A stretch of 64,000 nt of DNA from Trinickia symbiotica (GTDB lineage: Bacteria > Pseudomonadota > Gammaproteobacteria > Burkholderiales > Burkholderiaceae), in assembly GCF_002934455.1 (NCBI RefSeq), contig NZ_PTIR01000018.1, positions 95,772-159,771 of the forward strand, read 5' to 3'. Shown here one piece after another: positions 50,838 to 59,464 of this stretch. The notes below the pieces were generated by a model. The model searched no databases. It worked only from the letters and a program-made list of their open reading frames with translations, and was not told the DNA's origin. The position numbers were made by a program, and so were the translations under genes. Numbering within the stretch: the stretch's first letter is position 1; each line of letters opens with the position of its first letter.

Positions 50838-52232
50838 ATGGAATCACTGCGCATCTACAACACGCTCGCGCGTGAAAAGCAATTGTTCGAGCCGCGCCGT
50901 GCAGGCGAAGTGCGGATGTACGTCTGCGGGATAACCGTATACGACTACTGCCATATCGGCCATGCGCGCATGCTGATCGTGTTCGATGTCGTGCAGCGCT
51001 GGTTGCGTGCGCTTGGATACCAAGTGACATACGTGCGCAACATTACCGATATCGACGACAAAATCATTCGCCGCGCCGTCGAAAACGGCGAAACGATCAA
51101 GGCGCTGACCGATCGTTTCATCGCGGCGATGCACGCGGATGCCGATGCGCTCGGCGTCGCGCGCCCCGACATCGAGCCGCGCGCGACCGCCTACATTCCG
51201 CAGATGCTCGGCATGATCGAGAAGCTCGAGGCGAACGGTTATGCCTATCAGGCGACGGATGGCGACGTCAACTATGCCGTGCGCAAGTTCGCCCGCTATG
51301 GCGCGCTTTCGGGCAAGTCGCTCGAGGATCTGCGCGCCGGCGAGCGCGTCGCCGCCAACGAGGCGAAGGAAGATCCGCTCGACTTCGTGCTGTGGAAGCG
51401 CGCGAAGGCCGACGAGCCGGCGGGTGCGAGCTGGGAGTCGAAGTACGGACCGGGACGGCCCGGTTGGCACATCGAGTGCTCAGCGATGAGCTGCGTGCTG
51501 CTCGGCGAGCATTTCGATCTGCACGGCGGCGGGCAGGATCTACAGTTTCCGCACCACGAAAACGAGATCGCGCAAACCGAAGGGGCGACGGGAGAGACGT
51601 TCGTCGACTACTGGATGCACAACGGGTTCGTGCAGATCGACAACGAGAAGATGTCGAAGTCGCTCGGCAACTTCTTCACGATTCGTGAGGTGATCGCGAA
51701 ATACGATCCCGAGGTCGTTCGCTTTTTCATCGCTCGCGCACATTACCGTTCGCCGCTCAACTACAGCGACGTTCATCTCGACGATGCGCGCGCGGCGCTC
51801 ACGCGTCTTTATACCGCGCTGAAGGACGTGAGCCCCGACGACGGCGCGCTCGATTGGAGCGAAGACCATGCCGCGCGTTTTCGTGCGGCGATGAACGACG
51901 ACTTCAATACGCCCGTCGCGGTAGCGGTGCTGTTCGAGCTTGCCAACGTCGTGAATCGTACGCAGGACCGCTTGCTCGCGCGGCAGCTTCGCGCATTGGC
52001 GGCGACGCTCGGGCTGCTCGGCCGTGAACCGCGGGCATTCTTGCAGCAAGGGGCGGGCGACATCGCGGTCGTGATCGACGAGGCGGCGATCGAGCAGAAG
52101 ATTGCCGAACGCGCCGCCGCGAAGCGGGCGAAGAACTATGCCGAGGCAGACCGGATTCGGGCCGAGTTGCTCGAAGCCGGCGTTGCGCTCGAAGACAAAC
52201 CGGGCGGGCTCACGGAGTGGCGCCGCGTATGA
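50838..52232 (+). CDS. cysS: Cysteine--tRNA ligase
   Basis: Class I synthetase charging tRNA-Cys, 464 residues from the ATG at 50838 ([19 protein letters not shown]). Zinc ligands and HIGH motif are in [19 protein letters not shown]; the KMSKS motif is [12 protein letters not shown]. Three more metal ligands appear in HIECSAMSC and HHENE. The DALR-type anticodon-binding domain and a cysteine-specific C-terminal domain complete it. An alkA-type gene follows after 37 bases. Confidence 0.96.
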   Translation: MESLRIYNTLAREKQLFEPRRAGEVRMYVCGITVYDYCHIGHARMLIVFDVVQRWLRALGYQVTYVRNITDIDDKIIRRAVENGETIKALTDRFIAAMHADADALGVARPDIEPRATAYIPQMLGMIEKLEANGYAYQATDGDVNYAVRKFARYGALSGKSLEDLRAGERVAANEAKEDPLDFVLWKRAKADEPAGASWESKYGPGRPGWHIECSAMSCVLLGEHFDLHGGGQDLQFPHHENEIAQTEGATGETFVDYWMHNGFVQIDNEKMSKSLGNFFTIREVIAKYDPEVVRFFIARAHYRSPLNYSDVHLDDARAALTRLYTALKDVSPDDGALDWSEDHAARFRAAMNDDFNTPVAVAVLFELANVVNRTQDRLLARQLRALAATLGLLGREPRAFLQQGAGDIAVVIDEAAIEQKIAERAAAKRAKNYAEADRIRAELLEAGVALEDKPGGLTEWRRV

Positions 52233-52269
52233 ACGTGCGTCGCGAAACGCGCTACCGCCGGGAGGCATG

Positions 52270-53208
52270 ATGGCAACGGCCAGAAAGACGCCAGTCAAGC
52301 GCGCTGCGCCGCAGCGAGCCGCGGCGACGACAAACGCAGCGAGAAAGCGCGTGACGAAAGAGACGCGCGCGTCGGTGAGCCCGAACGGCGCGGCTGAGCC
52401 GAAGCCGAAGCTGTCGGCGGCGCGCGCGACGAAGACGAAGGGCAACGGTTTGGCGGTGCCCGATTCGGGCAGCGGCGTCCAGGCGCTCGTGCGCGATGGA
52501 ACACGCGACGGCGAAATCGTTCGCAAGACGCGCGCCGGTTCGAGTGCCGAGGCCGCTGTTCCGGTACAGATCGGCGGCTTGCAGCCGGAGATCGCGCGAC
52601 CGACTTATTGGGATCGCGCCTGCGCCGACCTCGTAAAGCGCGATCGCATCCTCAAGCGCCTCATTCCGAAATTCGGCCCGGTCCATTTGATCAACGGTGG
52701 CGACCCATTCGTCACGCTTGCCCGTTCGGTTGTCGGTCAACAGATCTCCGTGCCGTCGGCGCAGGCCATGTGGGAACGCATCGAGCAGGCGTGCCCGAGG
52801 CTCGCGCCGCAACAGTTCATCAGGCTAGGGCAGGAGCGGCTCATCGGCTGCGGGTTGTCCAAGCGCAAGTCCGAGTACCTGATCGATCTCGCGCAGCACT
52901 TCGTGTCGGGCGCGCTGCACGTCGACAAATGGATGTCGATGGAAGACGAAGCCGTCATCGCCGAGCTCACCCAGATTCGGGGCATCGGCCGCTGGACGGC
53001 GGAAATGTTCCTCATCTTCAACCTGTCTCGCCCCGACGTTCTTCCGCTCGACGACCTCGGCCTCATTCGTGCGATCAGCGTCAATTACTTCAGCGGGGAG
53101 CCGGTGACGCGCAGCGAGGCACGCGAGGTGGCGGCGAATTGGGAGCCGTGGCGTACGGTAGCCACCTGGTACATGTGGCGCAGCCTCGACGGAGCGCCCG
53201 AGCAGTGA
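52270..53208 (+). CDS. AlkA-type DNA-3-methyladenine glycosylase
   Basis: Base-excision-repair glycosylase of the HhH-GPD superfamily, 312 residues. The first about 110 residues are a basic, Ala/Lys-rich extension (MATARKTPVKRAAPQRAAAT) with no domain. The catalytic domain (about 115-312) has VGQQISVPSAQAMWERI, the helix-hairpin-helix ELTQIRGIGRWTAEMFLIF and the catalytic Asp in RPDVLPLDDLGL. The start could be the ATG at 52267; GGGAGG lies just upstream. No Fe-S cluster loop is seen, so it is AlkA-like rather than MutY-like. Confidence 0.87.
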   Translation: MATARKTPVKRAAPQRAAATTNAARKRVTKETRASVSPNGAAEPKPKLSAARATKTKGNGLAVPDSGSGVQALVRDGTRDGEIVRKTRAGSSAEAAVPVQIGGLQPEIARPTYWDRACADLVKRDRILKRLIPKFGPVHLINGGDPFVTLARSVVGQQISVPSAQAMWERIEQACPRLAPQQFIRLGQERLIGCGLSKRKSEYLIDLAQHFVSGALHVDKWMSMEDEAVIAELTQIRGIGRWTAEMFLIFNLSRPDVLPLDDLGLIRAISVNYFSGEPVTRSEAREVAANWEPWRTVATWYMWRSLDGAPEQ

Positions 53209-53264
53209 CCTATTAAGTTTGCGGGCTGATAGTTTCGACCGATGCCGCGGCGCGTGGCGGCGGT

Positions 53265-53270
53265 TAGAAT
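53265..53270 (+). promoter_or_regulatory. -10 element upstream of accA
   Basis: TAGAAT lies 34 bases before the accA ATG. No clear -35. Confidence 0.35.
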
Positions 53271-53303
53271 ACGCGCTGCCGAAAGTCCCCAGGATTGGAA
53301 CAT

Positions 53304-54275
53304 ATGAAAACGACGTTTCTGGATTTCGAACAGCCAATTGCCGAACTCGAGGCAAAAATCGAAGAACTGCGTTTCGTGCAGGACGACTCGGCTGTCGATA
53401 TCTCGGAAGAAATCGAGCGGCTCTCGAAGAAGAGCCAGCAATTGACCAAGGATCTGTACGCGAACCTGACGCCATGGCAGGTTTCGCAGATCGCCCGGCA
53501 TCCGCAACGCCCGTACACGCTCGATTACGTCAACGAAATCTTCACCGACTTTCACGAGTTGCATGGCGATCGGGCTTTCGCCGATGACCAGTCGATCGTC
53601 GGCGGCATGGCGCGCTTCAACGGCCACCCGTGCATGATCATCGGTCACCAGAAGGGGCGCGACACGAAAGAGCGTGCCGCGCGCAATTTCGGCATGCCGC
53701 GTCCCGAGGGCTATCGCAAGGCCGAGCGGCTGATGCGCCTCGCGGAGAAATTCGGACTGCCGATTTTTACGTTCGTCGACACGCCGGGCGCCTACCCGGG
53801 CGTCGGCGCCGAGGAGCGTGGACAGTCGGAGGCGATCGGCCACAATCTGTATGTCATGGCTGAGCTGAAGACGCCGATCATCGCGACAGTGATCGGTGAA
53901 GGGGGCTCGGGCGGCGCACTGGCGATTGCCGTGGCCGACAGCCTGCTGATGCTGCAGTTCTCGACGTATTCGGTGATTTCGCCCGAAGGCTGCGCCTCCA
54001 TTCTGTGGAAGAGCGCGGCGAAGGCGCCCGAAGCAGCCGAGGCGCTCGGGCTGACGGCCCATCGCCTGAAGGCGCTCGGCCTCATCGACAAGATCGTCAA
54101 CGAGCCGCTCGGCGGCGCGCATCGCGACGTGAAGGGAATGGCTGCGCTGCTGCGCCGCGCGCTTTCGGATACGCTGCGCCAGTTCCAGGGCATGAGCGTG
54201 CAGGATTTGCGCGAGCGCCGCTACCAGCGGCTCATGTCCTATGGCAAGTTCAAGGAATCGATGCCCGGCGCATGA
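53304..54275 (+). CDS. accA: Acetyl-CoA carboxylase carboxyltransferase subunit alpha
   Basis: One half of the carboxyltransferase that makes malonyl-CoA for fatty-acid synthesis; partner AccD is not in the window. With the ATG at 53304 it has 323 residues (E. coli 319). The crotonase-like core shows [20 protein letters not shown] and [15 protein letters not shown], the oxyanion-type glycines. The upstream TTG at 53295 is ignored. It is 58 bases from tilS, the accA-tilS order of many proteobacteria. Confidence 0.96.
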   Translation: MKTTFLDFEQPIAELEAKIEELRFVQDDSAVDISEEIERLSKKSQQLTKDLYANLTPWQVSQIARHPQRPYTLDYVNEIFTDFHELHGDRAFADDQSIVGGMARFNGHPCMIIGHQKGRDTKERAARNFGMPRPEGYRKAERLMRLAEKFGLPIFTFVDTPGAYPGVGAEERGQSEAIGHNLYVMAELKTPIIATVIGEGGSGGALAIAVADSLLMLQFSTYSVISPEGCASILWKSAAKAPEAAEALGLTAHRLKALGLIDKIVNEPLGGAHRDVKGMAALLRRALSDTLRQFQGMSVQDLRERRYQRLMSYGKFKESMPGA

Positions 54276-54333
54276 GACGCGCCGCGCACGCCCGAGTGCG
54301 TCTCGTCGCATCCTTCCGCTAGCGACGAAAGCC

Positions 54334-55785
54334 ATGATTTCATCTACCGACTCCGCCGCCGAGCACGTCATTTTCGACGCGCTCGGCGGTTTGCTTTCCG
54401 TGATGCCGTCCGATGCACGGATCGCCATCGCGTTCAGCGGCGGCCTCGATTCGAGCGTGCTGCTCGATGCGGCGGTCCGCGTGGCGGGAGCGCACCGCTG
54501 CATCGCCTTGCACATTCATCACGGGTTGAGCCCGAATGCCGAGCGATGGCTTGTCCATTGCGAGGCCACGGCTCGCGCGCTTGGCGCCGGCTTCGATGCC
54601 GAGCGCGTCGACTTGCGGCGCGAGATGGGAATGAGCATCGAAGCGGTTGCGCGCGAGGCGCGCTATCGAGCACTCGACGCCATGTGCGCGCGCCACGGCG
54701 TGGCCGCACTCTGGCTGGCGCATCATGCCGACGATCAGGCCGAAACCGTGCTGTTGCAGTTGCTGCGCGGCGCCGGCGTGGCGGGGCTCGCGGCGATGGC
54801 TCCCCATCGCATCGACAATGTGGCCGCCATTCCTCGCGTGCGTCCGTTGCTGCATTTGCTGCGAGCGCAGCTCGAACGCTATGCACGCTCGCGCGGCCTG
54901 CGTTGGATCGAGGACGAATCGAATGCCGACACGCGTTACGCGCGCAACGCATTGCGTCACGACGTGATACCGGCGCTGACGATACATTTTCCGGGCTTTC
55001 GCGACGCGCTGGCGCGCACGGCCGCCCATGCGGCGACCGCTCAGCGCTTGCTCGATGAGCTCGCCGCGATCGATTTGGGCACGATCGCGCGAGACGATGG
55101 ACGCTCATTGTCGCGCGAGGCGCTGCTCGCGCTCGACGGCGCGCGCGCGATGAACGCGATGCGCGGATGGATGCGTGCGGCTGGGATCCCGGTGCCGTCC
55201 GTCGCGCGACTGACTGACATGCTGCGCCAATTGCGCGAGGCGCGCGCCGAGCATGCATTGCGAATCGAGCACGCGGGGCGCTGCCTGCGCCTCTATCGCG
55301 ACTCGGTCTATTGGGAGAGCGACGATCGGCTTTCGTCGCCTGGGGCCGCCGCCGAAAAACCCGTGGAGCATGTGATCAAGGAGCCGACGACGCTCGCTTG
55401 GCGCGGCCAGGAAGTATGGCGGCTCCCGCAATGGCGCGGCTCGCTCGTTTTCGTTCCGGTGCCGCCCGGCGAGATGCCGGCCGATACGGTGGCGGAAACG
55501 CTGCTCGAGAGTTCGCCGCTCACGGCGCGCCCACGCATGGGGGGAGAACGCATGCGTCGGGCGCCGGGCGCGCCGGCTCGCACGCTAAAAAATCTGTTCC
55601 AGGAATCGGGGGTGCCCGCCTGGCAGCGCGACGTGCCGCTCGTTTATCTGGGCGACCGGCTGCTGTTCGTGCCGTTTCTAGGCATCAACGGCGCGTTCGC
55701 CGCGCCCGCGGCGGACGAGGAGAGGGCGGCCGCGAGCGGACCACGTCGCCGCCTGGAATGGCGTGCCGACATGCTTATCGCCTAG
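54334..55785 (+). CDS. tilS: tRNA(Ile)-lysidine synthase
   Basis: Converts the wobble cytidine of tRNA-Ile(CAU) to lysidine, so that AUA is read as isoleucine. It has 483 residues from the ATG at 54334. The PP-loop motif AFSGGLDSSVLLDA is near residue 32 and LAHHADDQAETVLLQLLRG near 125. The C-terminal TilS domain holds KNLFQESGVPAWQRDVPLVY near residue 435. It is downstream of accA. Confidence 0.93.
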   Translation: MISSTDSAAEHVIFDALGGLLSVMPSDARIAIAFSGGLDSSVLLDAAVRVAGAHRCIALHIHHGLSPNAERWLVHCEATARALGAGFDAERVDLRREMGMSIEAVAREARYRALDAMCARHGVAALWLAHHADDQAETVLLQLLRGAGVAGLAAMAPHRIDNVAAIPRVRPLLHLLRAQLERYARSRGLRWIEDESNADTRYARNALRHDVIPALTIHFPGFRDALARTAAHAATAQRLLDELAAIDLGTIARDDGRSLSREALLALDGARAMNAMRGWMRAAGIPVPSVARLTDMLRQLREARAEHALRIEHAGRCLRLYRDSVYWESDDRLSSPGAAAEKPVEHVIKEPTTLAWRGQEVWRLPQWRGSLVFVPVPPGEMPADTVAETLLESSPLTARPRMGGERMRRAPGAPARTLKNLFQESGVPAWQRDVPLVYLGDRLLFVPFLGINGAFAAPAADEERAAASGPRRRLEWRADMLIA

Positions 55786-56149
55786 CGTCGATCGTCGGCG
55801 TGGCGCGACTCCGAGCAGTGTCGCACCCCGTCGCCGACCGCCCGTGCGGCTTGTATTTTCAGCGTCGATCGAGTACTCTCGAACGCTTGTCCGACCCGCT
55901 TTAGCACCCATTTGCGGCCGTTTGCGCGCTTTTTTTCCCAGCAGTGACGCAGTCGGCTGCATTTTGCTTGTGCGGCAGATGTGGCATTGAGCCGTGGCGC
56001 ATTCGAACGAACCGTGCGCTTCACGTCTACCCCCGCCGCCACGTTACGTCGTCGTCCTGCGCTCACGAGGCCGCGTGGCCGATCGGCATGCCCGAGCTTC
56101 GAGCCATTAGCGCGTCGGCGCCGTTATTCCTCAAGTTCAAAACGACACA
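55786..56149 (+). other. Long leader region upstream of lysC
   Basis: About 360 bases without a credible gene. A weak promoter-like pair, TTGTAT (around 55852) and TACTCT 17 bases later, is visible. I see no L-box-like riboswitch or attenuator peptide. A T-rich stretch near 55928-55938 could be the end of a weak hairpin. Confidence 0.35.
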
Positions 56150-57400
56150 ATGGCACTCATCGTACATAAATACGGCGGCACCTCGATGGGCTCGGTGGAG
56201 CGCATCAAGAACGTCGCCAAGCGTGTCGCGAAGTGGCACAAGGCGGGCCATAAGTTGGTCGTCGTGCCATCGGCGATGTCCGGCGAAACGAATCGCCTGC
56301 TCGCCCTCGCGAAGGAAATCTCGAGCCAGCCCGATCCGCGCGAACTCGACGTCATTGCATCGACGGGCGAGCAGGTGAGCGTCGGCCTGCTATCGATCGC
56401 GTTGCAGGAAGCGGGCGTCGAAGCCGTCAGCTACGCCGGTTGGCAAGTGCCGATCAAGACCGATAGCGCATTCACGAAGGCACGGATCAGCGAGATCGAA
56501 AGCGAGCGCATCTTGCGCGATCTCGACGAAGGTAAGGTCGTCGTCATCACGGGCTTTCAGGGCGTCGATCCGGAGGGCCATATCACCACGCTCGGGCGCG
56601 GGGGTTCCGATACGTCGGCCGTGGCCGTCGCCGCGGCGCTGGAAGCGGACGAATGTCTGATCTTCACGGACGTGGACGGCGTTTATACGACCGACCCGCG
56701 TGTCGTAGAAGAGGCGCGCCGGCTCGATCGCGTGACGTTCGAAGAGATGCTCGAGATGGCGAGTCTCGGCTCGAAAGTGCTGCAGATCCGCTCGGTGGAA
56801 TTCGCGGGCAAATACCGCGTGAAGACACGCGTGCTGTCGAGCCTGACCGATCCGATGATCCCGCTCGAACAGGAAATGACCTCGGGCACGCTGATCACTT
56901 TTGAAGAAGACGAGACCATGGAAAAAGCAGTCATCTCCGGCATCGCGTTTCAGCGCGACGAGGCCCGTATCGCGGTGAGGGGCGTGCCCGACAAGCCGGG
57001 CATCGCTTATCAGATTCTCGGCCCTGTCGCCGACGCGAACATCGACGTCGACATGATCATTCAGAACACCAGCGTGCTAGGCAAGACCGATTTCACGTTC
57101 ACGGTCGGCCGCGGCGACTATCAGCGCGCGATGGACATTCTGCTCAACCAGGTCAAGGGCCACGTGAGCGCCGAGGAAGTCGTCGGCGATCCCAAGGTGT
57201 CGAAGGTATCGGTCGTTGGTGTGGGGATGCGCTCCCATGTGGGCATCGCGAGCAAGATGTTCCGGACGTTGTCGGAAGAGGGGATCAACATCCAGATGAT
57301 CTCGACCTCCGAAATCAAGATTTCGGTGCTCATCGACGAGAAGTACATGGAGCTCGCCGTGCGCGCGCTGCATAAGGCGTTCGAGCTCGAACAGGCTTGA
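56150..57400 (+). CDS. lysC: Aspartate kinase
   Basis: Phosphorylates aspartate, the first step to lysine, threonine, methionine and diaminopimelate. It has 416 residues. The kinase N-terminus MALIVHKYGGTSMGSVERI carries the catalytic lysine; ITTLGRGGSDTSAVAVAAAL and YTTDPRVV bind ATP and aspartate. Two ACT domains (about residues 265-340 and 345-416, with GVPDKPGIAYQI and STSEIKISVLIDEKYMELAV) indicate feedback control by lysine and/or threonine. It is unfused to homoserine dehydrogenase. A tRNA-Ser gene follows. Confidence 0.95.
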   Translation: MALIVHKYGGTSMGSVERIKNVAKRVAKWHKAGHKLVVVPSAMSGETNRLLALAKEISSQPDPRELDVIASTGEQVSVGLLSIALQEAGVEAVSYAGWQVPIKTDSAFTKARISEIESERILRDLDEGKVVVITGFQGVDPEGHITTLGRGGSDTSAVAVAAALEADECLIFTDVDGVYTTDPRVVEEARRLDRVTFEEMLEMASLGSKVLQIRSVEFAGKYRVKTRVLSSLTDPMIPLEQEMTSGTLITFEEDETMEKAVISGIAFQRDEARIAVRGVPDKPGIAYQILGPVADANIDVDMIIQNTSVLGKTDFTFTVGRGDYQRAMDILLNQVKGHVSAEEVVGDPKVSKVSVVGVGMRSHVGIASKMFRTLSEEGINIQMISTSEIKISVLIDEKYMELAVRALHKAFELEQA

Positions 57401-57584
57401 GTATGCGGTTGTCATGTCGCCGTCACGGCGGCGTCATGAAAGATGGGGCGGGGGCGAGTCGAAAGAGGCGCTGCAGAGCGATGCGATGTGGGGAAAATTT
57501 GCATCGCACGAATTGACCTGCGTAACCATTCCCGTTATCATCTTGGACTCGTCGCGCTGCCTCCCGGCGCCGACGAAGTTTTTG

Positions 57585-57678
57585 GGAGACGTGGCCGAGA
57601 GGTCGAAGGCACTCCCCTGCTAAGGGAGCATCTGGGCCAAAACCTGGATCGAGGGTTCGAATCCCTCCGTCTCCGCCA
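57585..57678 (+). tRNA. tRNA-Ser (anticodon GCU)
   Basis: Full class II tRNA of 94 bases with encoded CCA. The acceptor stem GGAGACG (57585-57591) pairs with CGTCTCC (57668-57674), followed by G73 and CCA (57676-57678). The anticodon stem CTCCC/GGGAG (57612-57616, 57624-57628) encloses loop CTGCTAA with anticodon GCT at 57619-57621, reading AGC/AGU. A long variable arm and the T-loop GGTTCGAATCC are present. Confidence 0.95.
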
Positions 57679-57774
57679 GATTGGTCTTTAAGTGCTTGAT
57701 TTTAAAGTGCTTATCGAGGCGGAACATGAAGTACCCACGTTTCTACCCATGTGGCGAAGCGTGGTGCAGCAAAG

Positions 57775-57812
57775 CAAAAAAGCCCTGTCCATTTCGGTGG
57801 ATGGGGCTTTTG
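57775..57812 (+). terminator. Hairpin terminator downstream of tRNA-Ser
   Basis: CAAAAAAGCCC (57775-57785) pairs with GGGCTTTTG (57804-57812), with an inner TCCAT/GTGGA-like stem. It stands about 100 bases after the tRNA and could end its primary transcript, though the T-tract is short. Confidence 0.6.
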
Positions 57813-58467
57813 TCTGTTAGGGCCTTACGCCATCACCGCAACGTGACGCACGATGCGGCCGCTGAACAACTGCCCGTGCGTCAGGTCGCTAGCCGATTCT
57901 GCGAGGAATTTCGGTCACTAAGTTCGGCCAGGCGCCGAACGTCCAACTTCCCGCTACCCCTCACATCGTGAACTGCGACGCCGAATCGTCGTTAACGGCG
58001 AGCGGCACGTATTCACATGCATCTCGACTTGCTCGCGCATGGAATTCGTCATCATCCAGTCTCCGTGCCGCCACGGTGCTCCTCGATCAGAATCAAACTC
58101 TCTGCACTGATTGCGAGCGTAGCATTAGGCGCATGGCGAAACTGGGTCAGCCTTAGAGGTCGGGACCTGCCGCAGGCAAGAGAAGAGAGCGTTCGAAGCC
58201 GCGAACCTAGAGATTGCGAAGTGGGTCTTTAGCACGCACCTCACTGAACCAGGTCCCGGCGCGTAATCTGTCGTGCGCTTGACGCCGCTCGGCGCGATGC
58301 TGAGCCAGAGCAACCTCAATTCCGCCGCGCTTAACGCTGTTCTGGGCATGCGGCGGCTGGTGCTCGACGCCCCCCGCCCAGGGCGGGCGCAGCGCGCAAG
58401 TACTCTGGGACGCCCCTACCGGATGCATGTGGAATGCGTTGGCAGGGCCTTGGACTGGCAATGAATT

Positions 58468-58501
58468 GCACCCCGAAGGCTCGGTGCGCTCATCGGGGTG
58501 C
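58468..58501 (+). repeat. Inverted repeat
   Basis: GCACCCCGA (58468-58476) and TCGGGGTGC (58493-58501) form a 9-bp stem followed by TTCTTC on the plus strand. It lies about 65 bases beyond the stop of the minus-strand DUF4148 gene, so it may be a weak terminator. Confidence 0.45.
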
Positions 58502-58565
58502 TTCTTCGGGAGCTTTCGTCGCGGCTGCCATCCAAACTGTCTTTTTGCAAAGAAGACGTGTAAGC

Positions 58566-58802
58566 CTACTTCGCCGTAGGCGAATCATCATTCTTGGCGC
58601 CGGCTTGCAGCTTAGCCCGCTGGGCAAGTACGTTTTCCGGATAATGAACCCAGTCGTTTGGATCATACCCGGCCTTATGTGCTTGTTCCAGTTCGGCTCG
58701 AACTTCGGCACGGGTTACATGCTGATTCGTCTGAGCAAATGACGCCGCCGATGCCGTTAGTAACAGCGATGCGATGGCAATGTTGGTAACGACTCGCTTC
58801 AT
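58566..58802 (-). CDS. DUF4148 domain-containing exported protein
   Basis: A 78-residue DUF4148 protein, a family abundant in Burkholderiaceae. MKRVVTNIAIASLLLTASAA ending ASFAQT is a signal peptide. The domain signature TRAEVRAELEQAHKAGYDPN and the end YPENVLAQRAKL are typical. Function is unknown; proteins of this family are small and periplasmic. A GGAGGT ribosome-binding site precedes the ATG. Confidence 0.88.
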   Translation of the reverse strand: MKRVVTNIAIASLLLTASAASFAQTNQHVTRAEVRAELEQAHKAGYDPNDWVHYPENVLAQRAKLQAGAKNDDSPTAK

Positions 58803-59464
58803 ACGACCTCCAAGTTTCGCTTTGTGCTTCGAATATTAGATCTCATGTCATCTAGGGTAAACACCTAAAACATGAATTCACTGTTCGCGCGTTGATGACA
58901 ATCGCAAAAGCGGCCTGACGCTTTGAATTCAGCGCGTGAGGCAGGGCAACTGGGCCAGTTTTAGCAGGCTGTTGAAGTCCATCGATGCAGGACCTTGGCC
59001 GCATCAAGAACTATGCGGAATCATTCGTTCGTAAAGTGCCGGCCTGCATTGGCGAGGCATCTCGAGTTCAACGACAGGAATACCCGCTCGACGCCCAGCA
59101 TGGGTGTCGGAACTGTCCCGAAGAGGGCAAGGTGAGAGCAGATTTCAACCCGGCGAAATTCGGTGACGTCTCGCCTAGCTGCTTCATTCCGCGCGCAAAG
59201 GAGACGGGATGCATGAGGCACTGCCGCCGAACGGCGGCCGACGCGTGTCCCCGTCATTGAACGGTCGCACGTAGCGTCGAACCTTTCAAGTTCGGCGCGG
59301 ACATGCAATCCGGGCGGCGTGCTGAGGCATTCCAAAAACTCAAAGAAGCAATACGTATGCGAAGTGGTGTGTCGATAGTTCGAGGCAGATAATGCGCTCC
59401 GTCATGTTGAGTCGCCAGATCGATGTTGTAAACGGTCGGTGATCTGGATAAAGATGGAGCGACA
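58803..59464. other. Intergenic region between DUF4148 gene and fadB-like gene
   Basis: About 660 bases with only weak, unrecognised open frames on both strands. It holds the DUF4148 promoter (minus) and the control region of the fadB-like gene, including an inverted repeat at 59415-59447. Confidence 0.45.
59415..59447 (+). promoter_or_regulatory. Possible operator (inverted repeat) ahead of the fadB-like gene
   Basis: CCAGATC (59415-59421) and GATCTGG (59441-59447) form a perfect 7-bp inverted repeat with centres 26 bases apart, ending 17 bases before the ATG. This is a plausible regulator site, possibly TetR- or LysR-like; it could be chance. Confidence 0.35.

Larger units (their letters stand above)
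57679..58565. other. Gene-poor region downstream of tRNA-Ser
   Basis: About 890 bases with several short open frames but no recognisable protein; codon patterns look non-coding. It contains a terminator-like hairpin (57775-57812) and another inverted repeat (58468-58501). It could be decayed accessory DNA next to the tRNA gene. Confidence 0.5.

Noticed and set aside
58959..58980. GCAGGCTGTTGAAG motif resembling insertion-sequence ends
   Set aside because: No partner inverted repeat or transposase remnant is visible within the region.
58985..59335. Overlapping open frames on both strands (91 and 104 residues) ahead of the fadB-like gene
   Set aside because: Neither has a recognisable domain, a ribosome-binding site or sensible composition.
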